DNA of 64,000 nt from the NCBI RefSeq assembly GCF_000720135.1, contig NZ_JOIU01000029.1, positions 28,744 through 92,743 of the forward strand, written 5' to 3'. Below the pieces are notes generated by a model. It saw nothing but the letters and a program-made list of their open reading frames with translations, did not search any database and was not told where the DNA came from. Both the position numbers and the translations under genes were made by a program. The stretch's first letter is position 1, and each line of letters opens with the position of its first letter. Shown here one piece after another: positions 16,960 to 25,526 of this stretch. This DNA is from Streptomyces sp. NRRL S-1022. GTDB lineage: Bacteria; Actinomycetota; Actinomycetes; Streptomycetales; Streptomycetaceae.

Positions 16960-19221
16960 ATGGAGAACACCTCGACGCCCACCCACTGCCCGTACTGCGC
17001 CTTGCAGTGCGGGATGAACATCACGCCCCTGCCCCAGGGGGGCGTCGAGGTCACCGAGCGCCCGGACTTCCCCGTCAACCGGGGCGCGCTGTGCGGCAAG
17101 GGCCGTACGGCGGCACAGGTGCTGTCCCCGGCGGTACGGCTGACCGCGCCGCTGGTGCGGGAGGGCGGCCGGCTGGTGGAGGCGGGCTGGCCCGAGGCGC
17201 TGGACCGGATCGCCGAGCGGCTCTCGGCGACCCGGGAGCGGTACGGCGCGGACGCGGTCGGGGTGTTCGGCGGGGGCGGGCTGACCAACGAGAAGGCGTA
17301 CACGCTCGGCAAGTTCGCGCGGGTGGTGCTGGGCACCTCGCAGATCGACTACAACGGCCGGTTCTGCATGTCGTCGGCCGCGGCGGCCGGCACGAAGGCG
17401 TTCGGTCTGGACCGGGGGCTGCCGTTCCCGCTGGAGGACGTCCCGAAGACCGGGTGCGTGATCCTCGTCGGGTCCAACCCGGCCGAGACCATGCCCCCGT
17501 CGCTGCGCTTCTTCACGGAACTGCGGGAGAACGGCGGCACGCTGATCGTCGTCGACCCGCGCCGGACCAGGACCGCCGAGCAGGCCGACCTGCACCTCGC
17601 GCCCCGGCCCGGCACCGATCTCGCGCTCGCCCTCGGCCTGCTGCACCTGGTGGTGGCCGAGGGGCGGACGGACGAGGAGTACATCCGGGAACGGACCACC
17701 GGCTGGGCGGAGGCCCGGGCCGCGGCGATGGCGCACTGGCCGGAGCACGTGGAGCGGATCACCGGGGTGCCGGTGCCGCACCTGCGCGAGGCGGTACGGA
17801 TGTTCTGCGAGCCGGAGGCGGCGATGGTGCTCACCGCGCGCGGGCCGGAGCAGCAGTCGCAGGGCACGGACACGGTGGGCGCCTGGATCAACCTGTGCCT
17901 GGCCACCGGCCGGGCGGGCCGCCCGCTGTCCGGGTACGGCTGCCTGACCGGGCAGGGCAACGGGCAGGGCGGACGCGAACACGGCCAGAAGGCCGACCAG
18001 TTGCCCGGGTACCGCAAGCTGGACGACCCGGCGGCGCGGGCGCACGTGGCCGGTGTGTGGGGGGTGGACCCGGACAGCCTGCCCGGGCCCGGGCGCAGCG
18101 CGTACGAACTCCTCGACGCCCTCGGTACGGACATCCGGGCGCTGCTGCTGATGGGCTCCAACCCGGTGGTGTCGGCCCCGCGCGCCGCCCACGTCGAGGA
18201 GCGCCTGCGCTCGCTGGACTTCCTCGCGGTGGCCGACGTCGTGCTGTCCGAGACGGCGGAGCTGGCGGACGTGGTGCTGCCGGTCACCCAGTGGGCGGAG
18301 GAGACGGGCACGACGACCAGCCTGGAGGGCCGCGTGCTGCTGCGCCGCCGGGCGGTCGCTCCGCCGCCCGGTGTCCACAGCGACCTCCACGTCCTGCACG
18401 AGCTGGCCGACCGCCTCGGCGTGGAGAAGGGTTTCCCGACCGACCCCGAGGAAGTCTTCGAGGAACTCCGCCGCGCCAGCGCGGGCGGACCCGCCGACTA
18501 CTCCGGCATCACCTACCGCCGCCTGACCGAGGAGAACGGCGTCTTCTGGCCCTGTCCGCAGGAGGCGGCGGGGACGGGGGGCGGCGCCGGGGGCGCGGCC
18601 CCGGCGGGGGCCGGGGCCGGGGGCTCCGCCGTCGGTGACGGCGAGGACGCGACGCCGGCCGCGCTGCCCGACGGCCCGGCGGCTGACACCGGCGCGCTGG
18701 ACGGCCGTTCGCCGGTGGATGCCGGGCGCGCCCCCGTCGTGCCGCCCGTTCATCCCGGTACTCCCCGGCTCTTCCTCGACGCGTTCGCCACGGCCGACGG
18801 GCGGGCCCGGTTCGTGCCGGTGGTGTACCGGGGGACGGCGGAGGAGCCGGACGGTGAGTACCCGTTGCTGCTGACCACCGGGCGGGTGGTGGCGCAGTAC
18901 CAGTCGGGGGCGCAGACCCGGCGGGTGGCGGAGCTGAACGCGGCGGCGCCCGGGCCGTTCGTGGAGCTGCATCCGCGGCTCGCGGCCCGGCTGGGCGCGG
19001 CGGAGGGCGACCGCGTGGCCGTCGTGTCCCGGCGCGGCCGGGCCGTGGCGCCGGCGCGGATCACCAGCGCCATCCGGCCGGACACCGTCTTCATGCCGTT
19101 CCACTGGCCGGGCGAGGGCCGCGCGAACACGCTCACCAACCCGGCCCTGGACCCGACGTCCCGGATGCCGGAGTTCAAGTCGTGCGCGGTGCGGGTGGAG
19201 GTCCTGGGGCCAGGGAGGTAG
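16960..19221 (+). CDS. nasA: Assimilatory nitrate reductase catalytic subunit (molybdopterin oxidoreductase)
   Basis: A 753-residue Mo-bisMGD enzyme that reduces nitrate to nitrite in the cytoplasm. The N-terminal [4Fe-4S] site is C10, C13, C17 and C45 (CPYCALQC then ALCGKG), and the presumed molybdenum-ligand cysteine is C136 in YNGRFCMSSAA. Central motifs include GSNPAETMPP and MGSNPVVSAP; the C-terminal molydopterin-binding domain begins about residue 630 (LTTGRVVAQYQSGAQTRR). A roughly 65-residue Gly/Ala/Pro-rich linker (about 535-600) separates the catalytic and C-terminal domains and is unusually long. The nitrite reductase operon lies about 8 kb downstream. GlnR-like half-sites precede the gene. 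Confidence 0.9.
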   Translation: MENTSTPTHCPYCALQCGMNITPLPQGGVEVTERPDFPVNRGALCGKGRTAAQVLSPAVRLTAPLVREGGRLVEAGWPEALDRIAERLSATRERYGADAVGVFGGGGLTNEKAYTLGKFARVVLGTSQIDYNGRFCMSSAAAAGTKAFGLDRGLPFPLEDVPKTGCVILVGSNPAETMPPSLRFFTELRENGGTLIVVDPRRTRTAEQADLHLAPRPGTDLALALGLLHLVVAEGRTDEEYIRERTTGWAEARAAAMAHWPEHVERITGVPVPHLREAVRMFCEPEAAMVLTARGPEQQSQGTDTVGAWINLCLATGRAGRPLSGYGCLTGQGNGQGGREHGQKADQLPGYRKLDDPAARAHVAGVWGVDPDSLPGPGRSAYELLDALGTDIRALLLMGSNPVVSAPRAAHVEERLRSLDFLAVADVVLSETAELADVVLPVTQWAEETGTTTSLEGRVLLRRRAVAPPPGVHSDLHVLHELADRLGVEKGFPTDPEEVFEELRRASAGGPADYSGITYRRLTEENGVFWPCPQEAAGTGGGAGGAAPAGAGAGGSAVGDGEDATPAALPDGPAADTGALDGRSPVDAGRAPVVPPVHPGTPRLFLDAFATADGRARFVPVVYRGTAEEPDGEYPLLLTTGRVVAQYQSGAQTRRVAELNAAAPGPFVELHPRLAARLGAAEGDRVAVVSRRGRAVAPARITSAIRPDTVFMPFHWPGEGRANTLTNPALDPTSRMPEFKSCAVRVEVLGPGR

Positions 19222-19277
19222 CGCGGTCCGGTCCGCCGGATGCCGCACGGCCGGCGGGACTCGCATAGGTTCGGTAC

Positions 19278-20141
19278 ATGGCCGACATCGAGCAGACCGC
19301 ACGGAACGGACAGGACGGACGGAGCGAGCCGTACGACCTGGACGCCTACCTCGACCGCATCGGCTGGAAGGGCGGGCGGCGGGCCGACCTGGCCACCCTG
19401 CGCGGCGTGCACCTGGCGCACGCGCTGTCGCTGCCGTTCGAGAACCTGGACCCGGTGCGGGGCGCGGCCCCCTCCCTGGCGCCCGCCGACCTGATGGCCA
19501 AGCTGGTCCACGGCCGGCGCGGCGGCTACTGCTACGAGCACAACACCCTCCTGCGGCTGGCGCTGGAGGCGCTCGGCTTCCGGGTGACCCCGCTGGCCGG
19601 CCGGGTGGTGGTGGGCGCCGAGACCCCCGAGAGCCGGCCCCGGACACACGCGATGCTCCGGGTCGAGGTGGCGGGCGAACCGCAGCCGTGGCTGGCGGAC
19701 GTCGGCTTCGGCGCGGTCGGCGCGCTGCTGCTGCCGGTGCCGCTGGTGACCGGCACCGAGTTCGAGGGCGCCGGGCGCCGGCACCGGCTGGTGCGGCTGC
19801 CGCACGAAGGGCCGCTGGAGCTGTGGGAGTTGCAGGCGCACGCGGCGCGCGGCGGCTGGTCCGGTCAGTACGCGTTCACGCAGGAGCCGTTCGCCCCGGC
19901 CGACTTCGAGGTGTTCAACTGGTTCGTCGGCACCCACCCGCGCTCCCCCTTCACCCGCCGCCCCTACCTCCAGCGGACCACCGCGGACCGCCATCTCGCC
20001 CTGGACGGCGCCCGGTTCACCGAGACCCTCGCCGACGGCACGGTGACCGAGCGGACGCTGACGGACGAGTCGGAGGCGCGGCGCCTGGTCGCGCAGGAGT
20101 TCGGCATCGAGGTGCCCGGGGGGCTGGCCCTGCTGGGCTGA
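19278..20141 (+). CDS. nat: Arylamine N-acetyltransferase
   Basis: A 287-residue NAT that transfers acetyl groups from acetyl-CoA to arylamines or hydrazines. The catalytic triad is visible: Cys in GRRGGYCYEHN, His in PRTHAMLRVE, and Asp in LADVGFGAVG. Length fits the bacterial family (about 275-290). The ATG at 19278 begins MADIEQT. Its stop codon is separated by one base from the stop of the convergent GGCT-like gene, leaving no room for a separate terminator. It could act on host-made aryl amines or on xenobiotics. Confidence 0.93.
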   Translation: MADIEQTARNGQDGRSEPYDLDAYLDRIGWKGGRRADLATLRGVHLAHALSLPFENLDPVRGAAPSLAPADLMAKLVHGRRGGYCYEHNTLLRLALEALGFRVTPLAGRVVVGAETPESRPRTHAMLRVEVAGEPQPWLADVGFGAVGALLLPVPLVTGTEFEGAGRRHRLVRLPHEGPLELWELQAHAARGGWSGQYAFTQEPFAPADFEVFNWFVGTHPRSPFTRRPYLQRTTADRHLALDGARFTETLADGTVTERTLTDESEARRLVAQEFGIEVPGGLALLG

Positions 20142-20142
20142 G

Positions 20143-20583
20143 TCAGCGGCGGGAGAGCCAGTCGCCGTCCGCGATCCGGGTGCCGGTGGCCCGCAGCCGG
20201 GCGGCGACAGGCGGGGCGGCGAGGTACACCCAGGCCCGGACGGTGCCGCCGGCGGGGCGTACGACGTCCCGGGCCGCGCGGACGTAGAGGTTGCGGGGGT
20301 CGCCCGGCACGTACTCCTCCAGCCGGTCCAGCGCGGCGAGCAGTTCCCCGTACGCCTCCGGCCGGGCGGTCACCAGTTCCCCGCGCACGGCTGCGCCGGG
20401 TTCCTCGACGGCGTAGGGGTAGCCCGGGCCGTCGTACAGCACGGCGCCGGTGAGGTGCCCCGGTTCCTCGGCGAGGGTGCGGCCGCGCAGCAGGAGGTCG
20501 TGGTTGGCCTCGCCGGGGCGGAGGGTGCCGTAGACGAAGAAGGGCAGGGGGCGGAAGTCCTCGCGGGGGTCCTCGGCGGTCAC
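20143..20583 (-). CDS. Gamma-glutamylcyclotransferase-like protein
   Basis: A 146-residue protein of the GGCT/AIG2-like fold. The signature FFVYGTLRPGEANHDLL is near the N-terminus, YDGPGYPYAVEEPG in the middle, and LDRLEEYVPGDPRNLYVR toward the end, with the catalytic glutamate expected in the LDRLEEY segment. Members release 5-oxoproline from gamma-glutamyl compounds. The GTG at 20581-20583 is chosen because an upstream extension to 20643 has no domain similarity; no strong ribosome-binding site is visible, so the start is uncertain. It is divergent from the metalloprotease. Confidence 0.85.
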   Translation of the reverse strand: MTAEDPREDFRPLPFFVYGTLRPGEANHDLLLRGRTLAEEPGHLTGAVLYDGPGYPYAVEEPGAAVRGELVTARPEAYGELLAALDRLEEYVPGDPRNLYVRAARDVVRPAGGTVRAWVYLAAPPVAARLRATGTRIADGDWLSRR

Positions 20584-20640
20584 GGAAACGATTCTGTACC
20601 CCCGCCGGCTCCCCACACATCTCCATGAAGAGGCTATGGA

Positions 20641-20654
20641 CATGACATGTCATG
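20641..20654. promoter_or_regulatory. Perfect 14-bp palindrome upstream of M4 protease
   Basis: CATGACATGTCATG is its own reverse complement. It lies about 70 bp upstream of the metalloprotease start and in the divergent control region shared with the GGCT-like gene. It is a good candidate operator for the protease; the cognate regulator is unknown. Confidence 0.45.
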
Positions 20655-20721
20655 GCCACTTAAATCTCGGGGACACGAGCGCCACCCCCACGCCTAGCCT
20701 GGCGCCTCCCCGAGGAGACAG

Positions 20722-22371
20722 ATGAGCCGGATACGGCAGCACGTCCGAGGAACCCGTCGCACGGCCACCGCCGGTGTCGCCTTCGCCACCGCGACCCTGC
20801 TGGCCGTCAGCCTCTCCCCCGCCGCCCACGCCGACGGCAGACCGACCCGGGCCACCGCGATCGAGAACGCGGCGTCGGCCCTGCTGGCCCACGCCTCGTC
20901 CCTGGGCCTCACCTCCGCCCAGGACACCAGTGTCCGGGACGTGATCGTGGACAAGGACGGCACCCAGCACGTCCGCTACGACCGCACCTACCGGCACCTG
21001 CCGGTGCTGGGCGGCGACTTCGTCGTCCACCTGGCCCCGGACGGCGCCTACCGCAGCGCCGACCGCGCCACCCGGCAGGCCGTCTCCGTGCCCTCCGTCA
21101 CCCCGGAGGTCTCCGGCCCGCAGGCCGCCGGCCTCGCCGTGAACGCCCTGCGCGCGGCCAACCTCGGGGAGAAGCTGAAGCAGGTCAAGGCCAAACCGGA
21201 GCTGGTGGTCGACGCCCTGCACGGCAGCCCCCGGCTCGCCTGGCGGACCAACGCCGCCGGCCTGGACTCGCTCGGCAACCCCGTCGCCCGCACCGTGCTG
21301 ACCGACGCCCGCACCGGCGCGCAGATCGACGCCTGGGACAGCATCGAGACGGCCACCGGCGACGGCGCGTCCCTGTACAGCGGGACGGTCCCGCTGGAGT
21401 CGACCCAGTCCGGGTCGTCGTACCAGCTGAAGGACCCGACCCGCGGCAACACCTACACCGGTGACGCCGAGGGCAAGACCGACCTGTGCTTCTTCGGCAT
21501 CTGCTTCAGCCGGGCCCCGGCGACCCTGTTCACCGACGCCGACAACCACTGGGGCACGGGCACCACGGCGGACCGCGCCTCGGCCGCCGTCGACGCCCAG
21601 TACGGCACCGACGAGACCTGGGACTACTACAAGAACATCCACGGCCGCAACGGCATCGCCGGCGACGGCAAGGGCTCGTACAACCGCGTCCACTACGGCA
21701 GCAACTACAACAACGCCTTCTGGGACGACAGTTGCTTCTGCATGACCTACGGCGACGGTGACGGGACCACCTTCGGTCCGCTGGTCGCCCTCGACGTCGC
21801 CGGGCACGAGATGACGCACGGCGTCACGTCCAAGACCGCCGCGCTGACCTACTCCGGCGAGTCCGGCGGCCTGAACGAGGCCACCTCCGACATCCTCGGC
21901 ACGATGGTGGAGTGGTACGCGAACAACTCCTCCGACACCGGTGACTACCTCATCGGCGAGAAGATCGTGAAGCCCGGCTTCGGCAAGGCGGCCCTGCGCT
22001 TCATGGACAAGCCGTCCAAGGACGGCAGTTCCGCCGACTACTGGAGCTCCTCGGTCGGCAACCTCGACGTCCACTACTCCTCCGGCGTCGCCAACCACTT
22101 CGCCTACCTGCTCGCCGAGGGCAGCGGGGCGAAGACCATCAACGGCGTCGGCTACGACTCGCCGACGTACAACGGCTCGGCGGTCACCGGCATCGGCCGG
22201 GACAAGGCCGGCAGAATCTGGTACCGGGCGCTGACGGTCTACATGACCTCGTCGACGAACTACAAGGGCGCCCGTACGGCCACGCTGAACGCCGCCAAGG
22301 ACCTCTACGGCGCGAGCAGCGCGGAGTACAACGCGGTGGCCGCCGCCTGGAGCGCGGTCAACGTCACCTGA
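20722..22371 (+). CDS. Secreted M4 neutral metalloprotease (thermolysin family)
   Basis: A 549-residue secreted zinc protease. A Sec signal peptide ends near AAHA-DG (about residue 38). An FTP/PepSY propeptide follows (about 40-210), then the M4 catalytic domain. The zinc-binding HEMTH motif lies near residue 361 and the third zinc ligand in GGLNEATSD about 20 residues later; the proton-donor histidine is in NLDVHYSSGVANHFAYL. The catalytic domain contains an extra cysteine pair region (DLCFFGICF). The ATG follows GAGGAGAC. A palindrome upstream may control it, and a hairpin terminator follows. Confidence 0.95.
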   Translation: MSRIRQHVRGTRRTATAGVAFATATLLAVSLSPAAHADGRPTRATAIENAASALLAHASSLGLTSAQDTSVRDVIVDKDGTQHVRYDRTYRHLPVLGGDFVVHLAPDGAYRSADRATRQAVSVPSVTPEVSGPQAAGLAVNALRAANLGEKLKQVKAKPELVVDALHGSPRLAWRTNAAGLDSLGNPVARTVLTDARTGAQIDAWDSIETATGDGASLYSGTVPLESTQSGSSYQLKDPTRGNTYTGDAEGKTDLCFFGICFSRAPATLFTDADNHWGTGTTADRASAAVDAQYGTDETWDYYKNIHGRNGIAGDGKGSYNRVHYGSNYNNAFWDDSCFCMTYGDGDGTTFGPLVALDVAGHEMTHGVTSKTAALTYSGESGGLNEATSDILGTMVEWYANNSSDTGDYLIGEKIVKPGFGKAALRFMDKPSKDGSSADYWSSSVGNLDVHYSSGVANHFAYLLAEGSGAKTINGVGYDSPTYNGSAVTGIGRDKAGRIWYRALTVYMTSSTNYKGARTATLNAAKDLYGASSAEYNAVAAAWSAVNVT

Positions 22372-22387
22372 CGCGAGCGGCACCACG

Positions 22388-22422
22388 GCCGGCCGCCGCC
22401 CCGCGCACGGGGTGCGGCCGGC
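22388..22422 (+). terminator. GC-rich terminator hairpin after the M4 protease
   Basis: Outer stem GCCGGCCGC (22388-22396) pairs with GCGGCCGGC (22414-22422), and inner stem CCCCG (22399-22403) pairs with CGGGG (22408-22412) around a four-base loop. It begins 16 bases after the protease stop codon. The remaining 210 bp to the next gene contain no recognised gene. Confidence 0.7.
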
Positions 22423-22636
22423 GGGTGGAGGCCAATCGTGTGCTCTTCGCACCCGGCCCCTCACACGGCCCTGACCTGCCGGAACACTTCCCGGCTGGGC
22501 CGTGTGGGGGGCCGTTCGCGCCACCCGTTCACCGCATCGCCGGCCCGCCTCGGCAAGCGGATCTCCCCGACTGCGACTTACCTCGGAAGGGCAGGGGCGC
22601 ACCCCTGGACGAGTCGGACGAGCTCTGGGGAGCACC

Positions 22637-23146
22637 ATGCGACGCACTGCCCGTGTGCTGGCCGGTACCGCGCTCGCCGTGGCCGCCGCGGCACCGGCCC
22701 ACGCCGTGGGGACCGGCCGTCTGGATGTGTACCCGTCCACCGTGGCGCCCGGTGGCCAGGTCTCGGTGAACACGGCCGCGTGCGGGGACGCGGGCGCCGC
22801 GACCGGGGACGCGGGCGCGGTCGGTGCCGGCACGTTCATGCTGGCGCCCAGCGCGCACGACGGCGAGGCGATCGGCCAGTTCCGGGTGCCGCCGAGCGCG
22901 CAGCCGGGGACGTACGAGATCGTCGCCCGGTGTGCCGTGGGCGACCGGCAGGTGACGGGCGATCTGGTGGTGGCGTTGAGCGCGGCGCACGAGCAGGTGC
23001 AGCCGCGGGGAAGCGTGAAGACGGGGGTCGGCGGCGGACTGGGCCCCGACCCCGTACAGACCGCGGCGGGTGTGGCGGCACTGGCCGTCGCCGCCGCGGG
23101 CGGTACCTGGCTCCTGCATCGCCGGGCGAGAGGCGACGGGATCTGA
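22637..23146 (+). CDS. Small exported surface protein with C-terminal membrane anchor
   Basis: A 169-residue exported protein encoded beside a sortase. A signal peptide (VLAGTALAVAAAAPAHA) ends near residue 25; the mature part is a small beta-rich domain (DVYPSTVAPGGQVSVNTAAC), and the C-terminus has a hydrophobic helix (VAALAVAAAGGTWLL) followed by HRRARGDGI. The tail looks like a cell-wall sorting signal, but no LPXTG or LAXTG motif precedes it. The ATG at 22637 follows GGGGAGCACC. The neighbouring class F sortase suggests a linked role at the cell surface; the function is unknown. Confidence 0.8.
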   Translation: MRRTARVLAGTALAVAAAAPAHAVGTGRLDVYPSTVAPGGQVSVNTAACGDAGAATGDAGAVGAGTFMLAPSAHDGEAIGQFRVPPSAQPGTYEIVARCAVGDRQVTGDLVVALSAAHEQVQPRGSVKTGVGGGLGPDPVQTAAGVAALAVAAAGGTWLLHRRARGDGI

Positions 23147-23187
23147 CGGACACCCTCCGCTGTCCGTCCGCGGTACCGCACATCCCG

Positions 23188-23226
23188 CCCCCTCCGGGTC
23201 CGACGCCCCTCGCGGCCCGGAGGGGG
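23188..23226. terminator. Hairpin between surface protein and sortase genes
   Basis: An 11-bp perfect inverted repeat CCCCCTCCGGG (23188-23198) with CCCGGAGGGGG (23216-23226), loop of 17 bases. It lies 41 bp after the surface-protein stop and may attenuate or end transcription before the sortase gene. Confidence 0.5.
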
Positions 23227-23267
23227 AGGGTGCTTCGGGGGGCCGCCCCCCGGGAGAGGGGTTTGCC

Positions 23268-24092
23268 ATGCGCAGGAACGCCGGGAGCGGCGTGAGCGGC
23301 CGGTACGGCGGCGCGGGGTGCGGCGGTGGTGCCGCGTGCGGCTCCTGCGCAGAGTGCGCCACCGGCGCCGGGTCCGGCAGCGGCGCCGGGTCCGGCAGCG
23401 GCGGCAGCGGCAGCGGCAGCGGCAGCGGGAGCAGGGGCCGCCGGCGGGGCCGCGGCGGCGGGCGGGGCAGGGCCGCCCGGCTCGGCGACACCGCCATAGC
23501 CGCCGTCACCGTCGTGGCCCTCGGCTCCGGGGTGTGGCTGCTGGGCGGCGGCACCCGCCCCGGCACGCCCCCACAGCCGTCAGTCGCCGAGGGCCGCCCG
23601 GACCCGGCCGGTGAACATGCCGGCGCCCCCGCGCTCGCCCCCTCCCCGCCGCTGCGCATCCGCATCCCCGCGATCCGGGTGAACGCCCCGCTGACGGGCC
23701 TGGCCCTCACCCGCTCCGGCAGCCTGGACGCGCCGCCCGCCAAGGAGAAGAACCTCGCCGGCTGGTACGAGGCCGGCACCACCCCCGGCGAGACGGGCAC
23801 CGCGATCGTCGCCGGGCACGTCGACAACACCGAGGGCCCCGCCGTCTTCTACGACCTGGGCGCGCTGAAGCGGGGCGCCCGCATCGAGGTCGACCGCCGG
23901 GACGGCTCGGTGGCCGTGTTCACCGTGGACGCGGTGGAGGTGTACTCGGCGCACGACTTCCCCGACGACAAGGTGTACGGCGCGGCCCCCCGCCCCGAAC
24001 TGCGCGTCATCACCTGCGGCGGGGGCTACTCCCGGACCACCGGCTACCAGGGCAACGTGGTGGTGTTCGCCCATCTGACGGGCAGCCGCTGA
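23268..24092 (+). CDS. Class F sortase
   Basis: A 274-residue membrane-anchored transpeptidase. The first 70 residues are cytoplasmic and low in complexity: a Cys/Gly-rich start, then a run of GSGS repeats and an Arg/Gly-rich stretch. A membrane helix follows (TAIAAVTVVALGSGVWLLGG), then the sortase domain. Catalytic residues are visible: His in IVAGHVDNTEGP and Cys in RVITCGGGYS, the latter with the T-C-G-G context of class F enzymes. The role is to cleave a sorting motif and attach proteins at the surface. The gene follows a small surface protein. The GSGS repeats are DNA-level repeats and could vary in length. Confidence 0.88.
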   Translation: MRRNAGSGVSGRYGGAGCGGGAACGSCAECATGAGSGSGAGSGSGGSGSGSGSGSRGRRRGRGGGRGRAARLGDTAIAAVTVVALGSGVWLLGGGTRPGTPPQPSVAEGRPDPAGEHAGAPALAPSPPLRIRIPAIRVNAPLTGLALTRSGSLDAPPAKEKNLAGWYEAGTTPGETGTAIVAGHVDNTEGPAVFYDLGALKRGARIEVDRRDGSVAVFTVDAVEVYSAHDFPDDKVYGAAPRPELRVITCGGGYSRTTGYQGNVVVFAHLTGSR

Positions 24093-24116
24093 AGGCCCGG
24101 TGCGGCCCCGGCAGGC

Positions 24117-24464
24117 TCAGCGCGGCTCCGGTATCCGGCTCAGGACGTGCCGCATCCCCCAGCCGGCGAGCGGCTCCAGCGCCTCGTTCAGCTGCCGGCC
24201 GCTCTGGGTCAGCGTGTACTCGACGCGGGGCGGCACCTCGTCGTACTCCTCGCGGTGCACGACACCGTCGGCCTCCAGCTCGCGCAGCTGCGCGGCGAGC
24301 ACCTTCTCCGTGACACCGGGCAGCCGCCGGCGCAGTTCACCGAAGCGGCATGTGCCGCATTCGCCCAGCACCCACAGGATCGACACCTTCCACTTGCCGT
24401 CGATGATGTCCATCGCCGCGTCGGTCCCGCACATGCGGGCCCCCGGCCGCCGTCCCACCGGCAT
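24117..24464 (-). CDS. HxlR-family transcriptional regulator
   Basis: A 115-residue winged-helix regulator of the HxlR type. Family landmarks are the cysteine in the N-terminal GARMCGTDAAMDI, GKWKVSILWVLGECGTCRFGEL, LPGVTEKVLAAQLRELEADG and the wing REEYDEVPPRVEYTLT. HxlR proteins often respond to aldehydes, thiols or quinones through the N-terminal cysteine. The ATG at 24462-24464 directly follows GGAGGACC. The gene is divergent from an imine-reductase-like gene, with an operator-like palindrome between them, so it most likely controls that gene and itself. Confidence 0.93.
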   Translation of the reverse strand: MPVGRRPGARMCGTDAAMDIIDGKWKVSILWVLGECGTCRFGELRRRLPGVTEKVLAAQLRELEADGVVHREEYDEVPPRVEYTLTQSGRQLNEALEPLAGWGMRHVLSRIPEPR

Positions 24465-24510
24465 GGTCCTCCCCCTTCCGACCTGCACCCTTTCCCGCTG
24501 GTAACCACCT

Positions 24511-24528
24511 ACTTACAAGTACGTACTT
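24511..24528. promoter_or_regulatory. HxlR operator candidate
   Basis: A perfect 12-bp palindrome AAGTACGTACTT (24517-24528) overlaps an imperfect inverted repeat ACTTACAAGT (24511-24520). It lies between the divergent HxlR and oxidoreductase genes, the usual position for an HxlR operator. Confidence 0.6.
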
Positions 24529-24562
24529 CTGCGCGGCGGTTCCACGGGTGAGCCTAGTCGCC

Positions 24563-25450
24563 ATGACCGACACCTCCTCTTCCTCCGCGCCCCGTACTCC
24601 TCTGACCCTGCTCGGCACCGGTGCGATGGGCACCGCGCTCGGGCGGGCCTGGCTCGCCGCCGGGCATCCGCTGACCGTGTGGAACCGCACGCCCGGCCGG
24701 ACGGCCGCGCTGACCGCCGAGGGCGCGGTGGCGGCGGGGAGCGCGGCGGAGGCGGTGGCCGCGAACCGGCTCGTCGTGGCCTGTCTGCTGGACGACGCCT
24801 CGGTGGGCACCGCCCTGGACTCCGCGGAGCTGGGCGGCCGGGACCTGGTGAACCTCACCACCGGCACTCCGGCCGAAGCCCGGGAGCGCGCCGCCTGGGC
24901 CGAGAAGCGGGGCGCCCGGTTCCTGGACGGCGGGATCATGGCCGTACCGCCGATGATCGGTGTGCCCGGCGCCTTCGTGCTCTACAGCGGCCACCAGGAG
25001 CTGTTCGAGGAGCACCGGGACACCCTCGCCGTCCCGGCCGGCACCGAGTACGTCGGCGCCGACCCCGGTCTCGCCGCGCTGCACGACGTGGCGCTGCTGA
25101 GCGGGATGTACGGCATGTTCGCCGGGATCACCCACGCGTTCGCGCTGCTGCGCGGGACGGACGTGGCGCCCCAGGACTTCGCCGCGCTGCTCGTGCCGTG
25201 GCTGGACGCGATGTCCGGCATGGCGCGGGAGACGGCCGAACGGCTGGTCTCCGGCGACTACACCACCGGAGTCGTCTCCAACCTGGCGATGCAGGTCGCC
25301 GGCAGCGGGACGCTGCTGCGCACGGCCGCGGAACAGGGCGTGAGCCCGGAGCTGATCACCCCGTTCCTGGAGCTGATGCGCCGCAGGCTGGCCGACGGCC
25401 ACGCCGGGGAGGACACCACCGGCCTGGTGGACCTCCTGCGCACCCGCTGA
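24563..25450 (+). CDS. NAD(P)-dependent oxidoreductase, imine reductase-like
   Basis: A 295-residue beta-hydroxyacid-dehydrogenase-fold enzyme. The Rossmann motif LLGTGAMGTALGRAWLAAGH is at residues 15-34 and WNRTPGR follows, consistent with NADPH preference. The segment GGIMAVPPMIGVPGAFVLYS is characteristic of the imine reductase (IRED) group rather than of 3-hydroxyisobutyrate dehydrogenases, and the catalytic lysine of the latter is replaced in the linker helix. IREDs reduce cyclic imines to amines and many come from Streptomyces. The ATG at 24563 is preferred to the GTG at 24548. It is divergent from HxlR. The natural substrate is unknown. Confidence 0.8.
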   Translation: MTDTSSSSAPRTPLTLLGTGAMGTALGRAWLAAGHPLTVWNRTPGRTAALTAEGAVAAGSAAEAVAANRLVVACLLDDASVGTALDSAELGGRDLVNLTTGTPAEARERAAWAEKRGARFLDGGIMAVPPMIGVPGAFVLYSGHQELFEEHRDTLAVPAGTEYVGADPGLAALHDVALLSGMYGMFAGITHAFALLRGTDVAPQDFAALLVPWLDAMSGMARETAERLVSGDYTTGVVSNLAMQVAGSGTLLRTAAEQGVSPELITPFLELMRRRLADGHAGEDTTGLVDLLRTR

Positions 25451-25526
25451 CCGCCGGGCCGGCCGGGTCCCGCTCGCGGAAGAAGTGATTCGCGCACGGT
25501 CGGAGGCGCGCTCTAGCATGCGCGCT

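Noticed and set aside
22425..22636. Short open frame before the surface-protein gene
   Set aside because: No ribosome-binding site, no similarity; more likely leader or promoter sequence.
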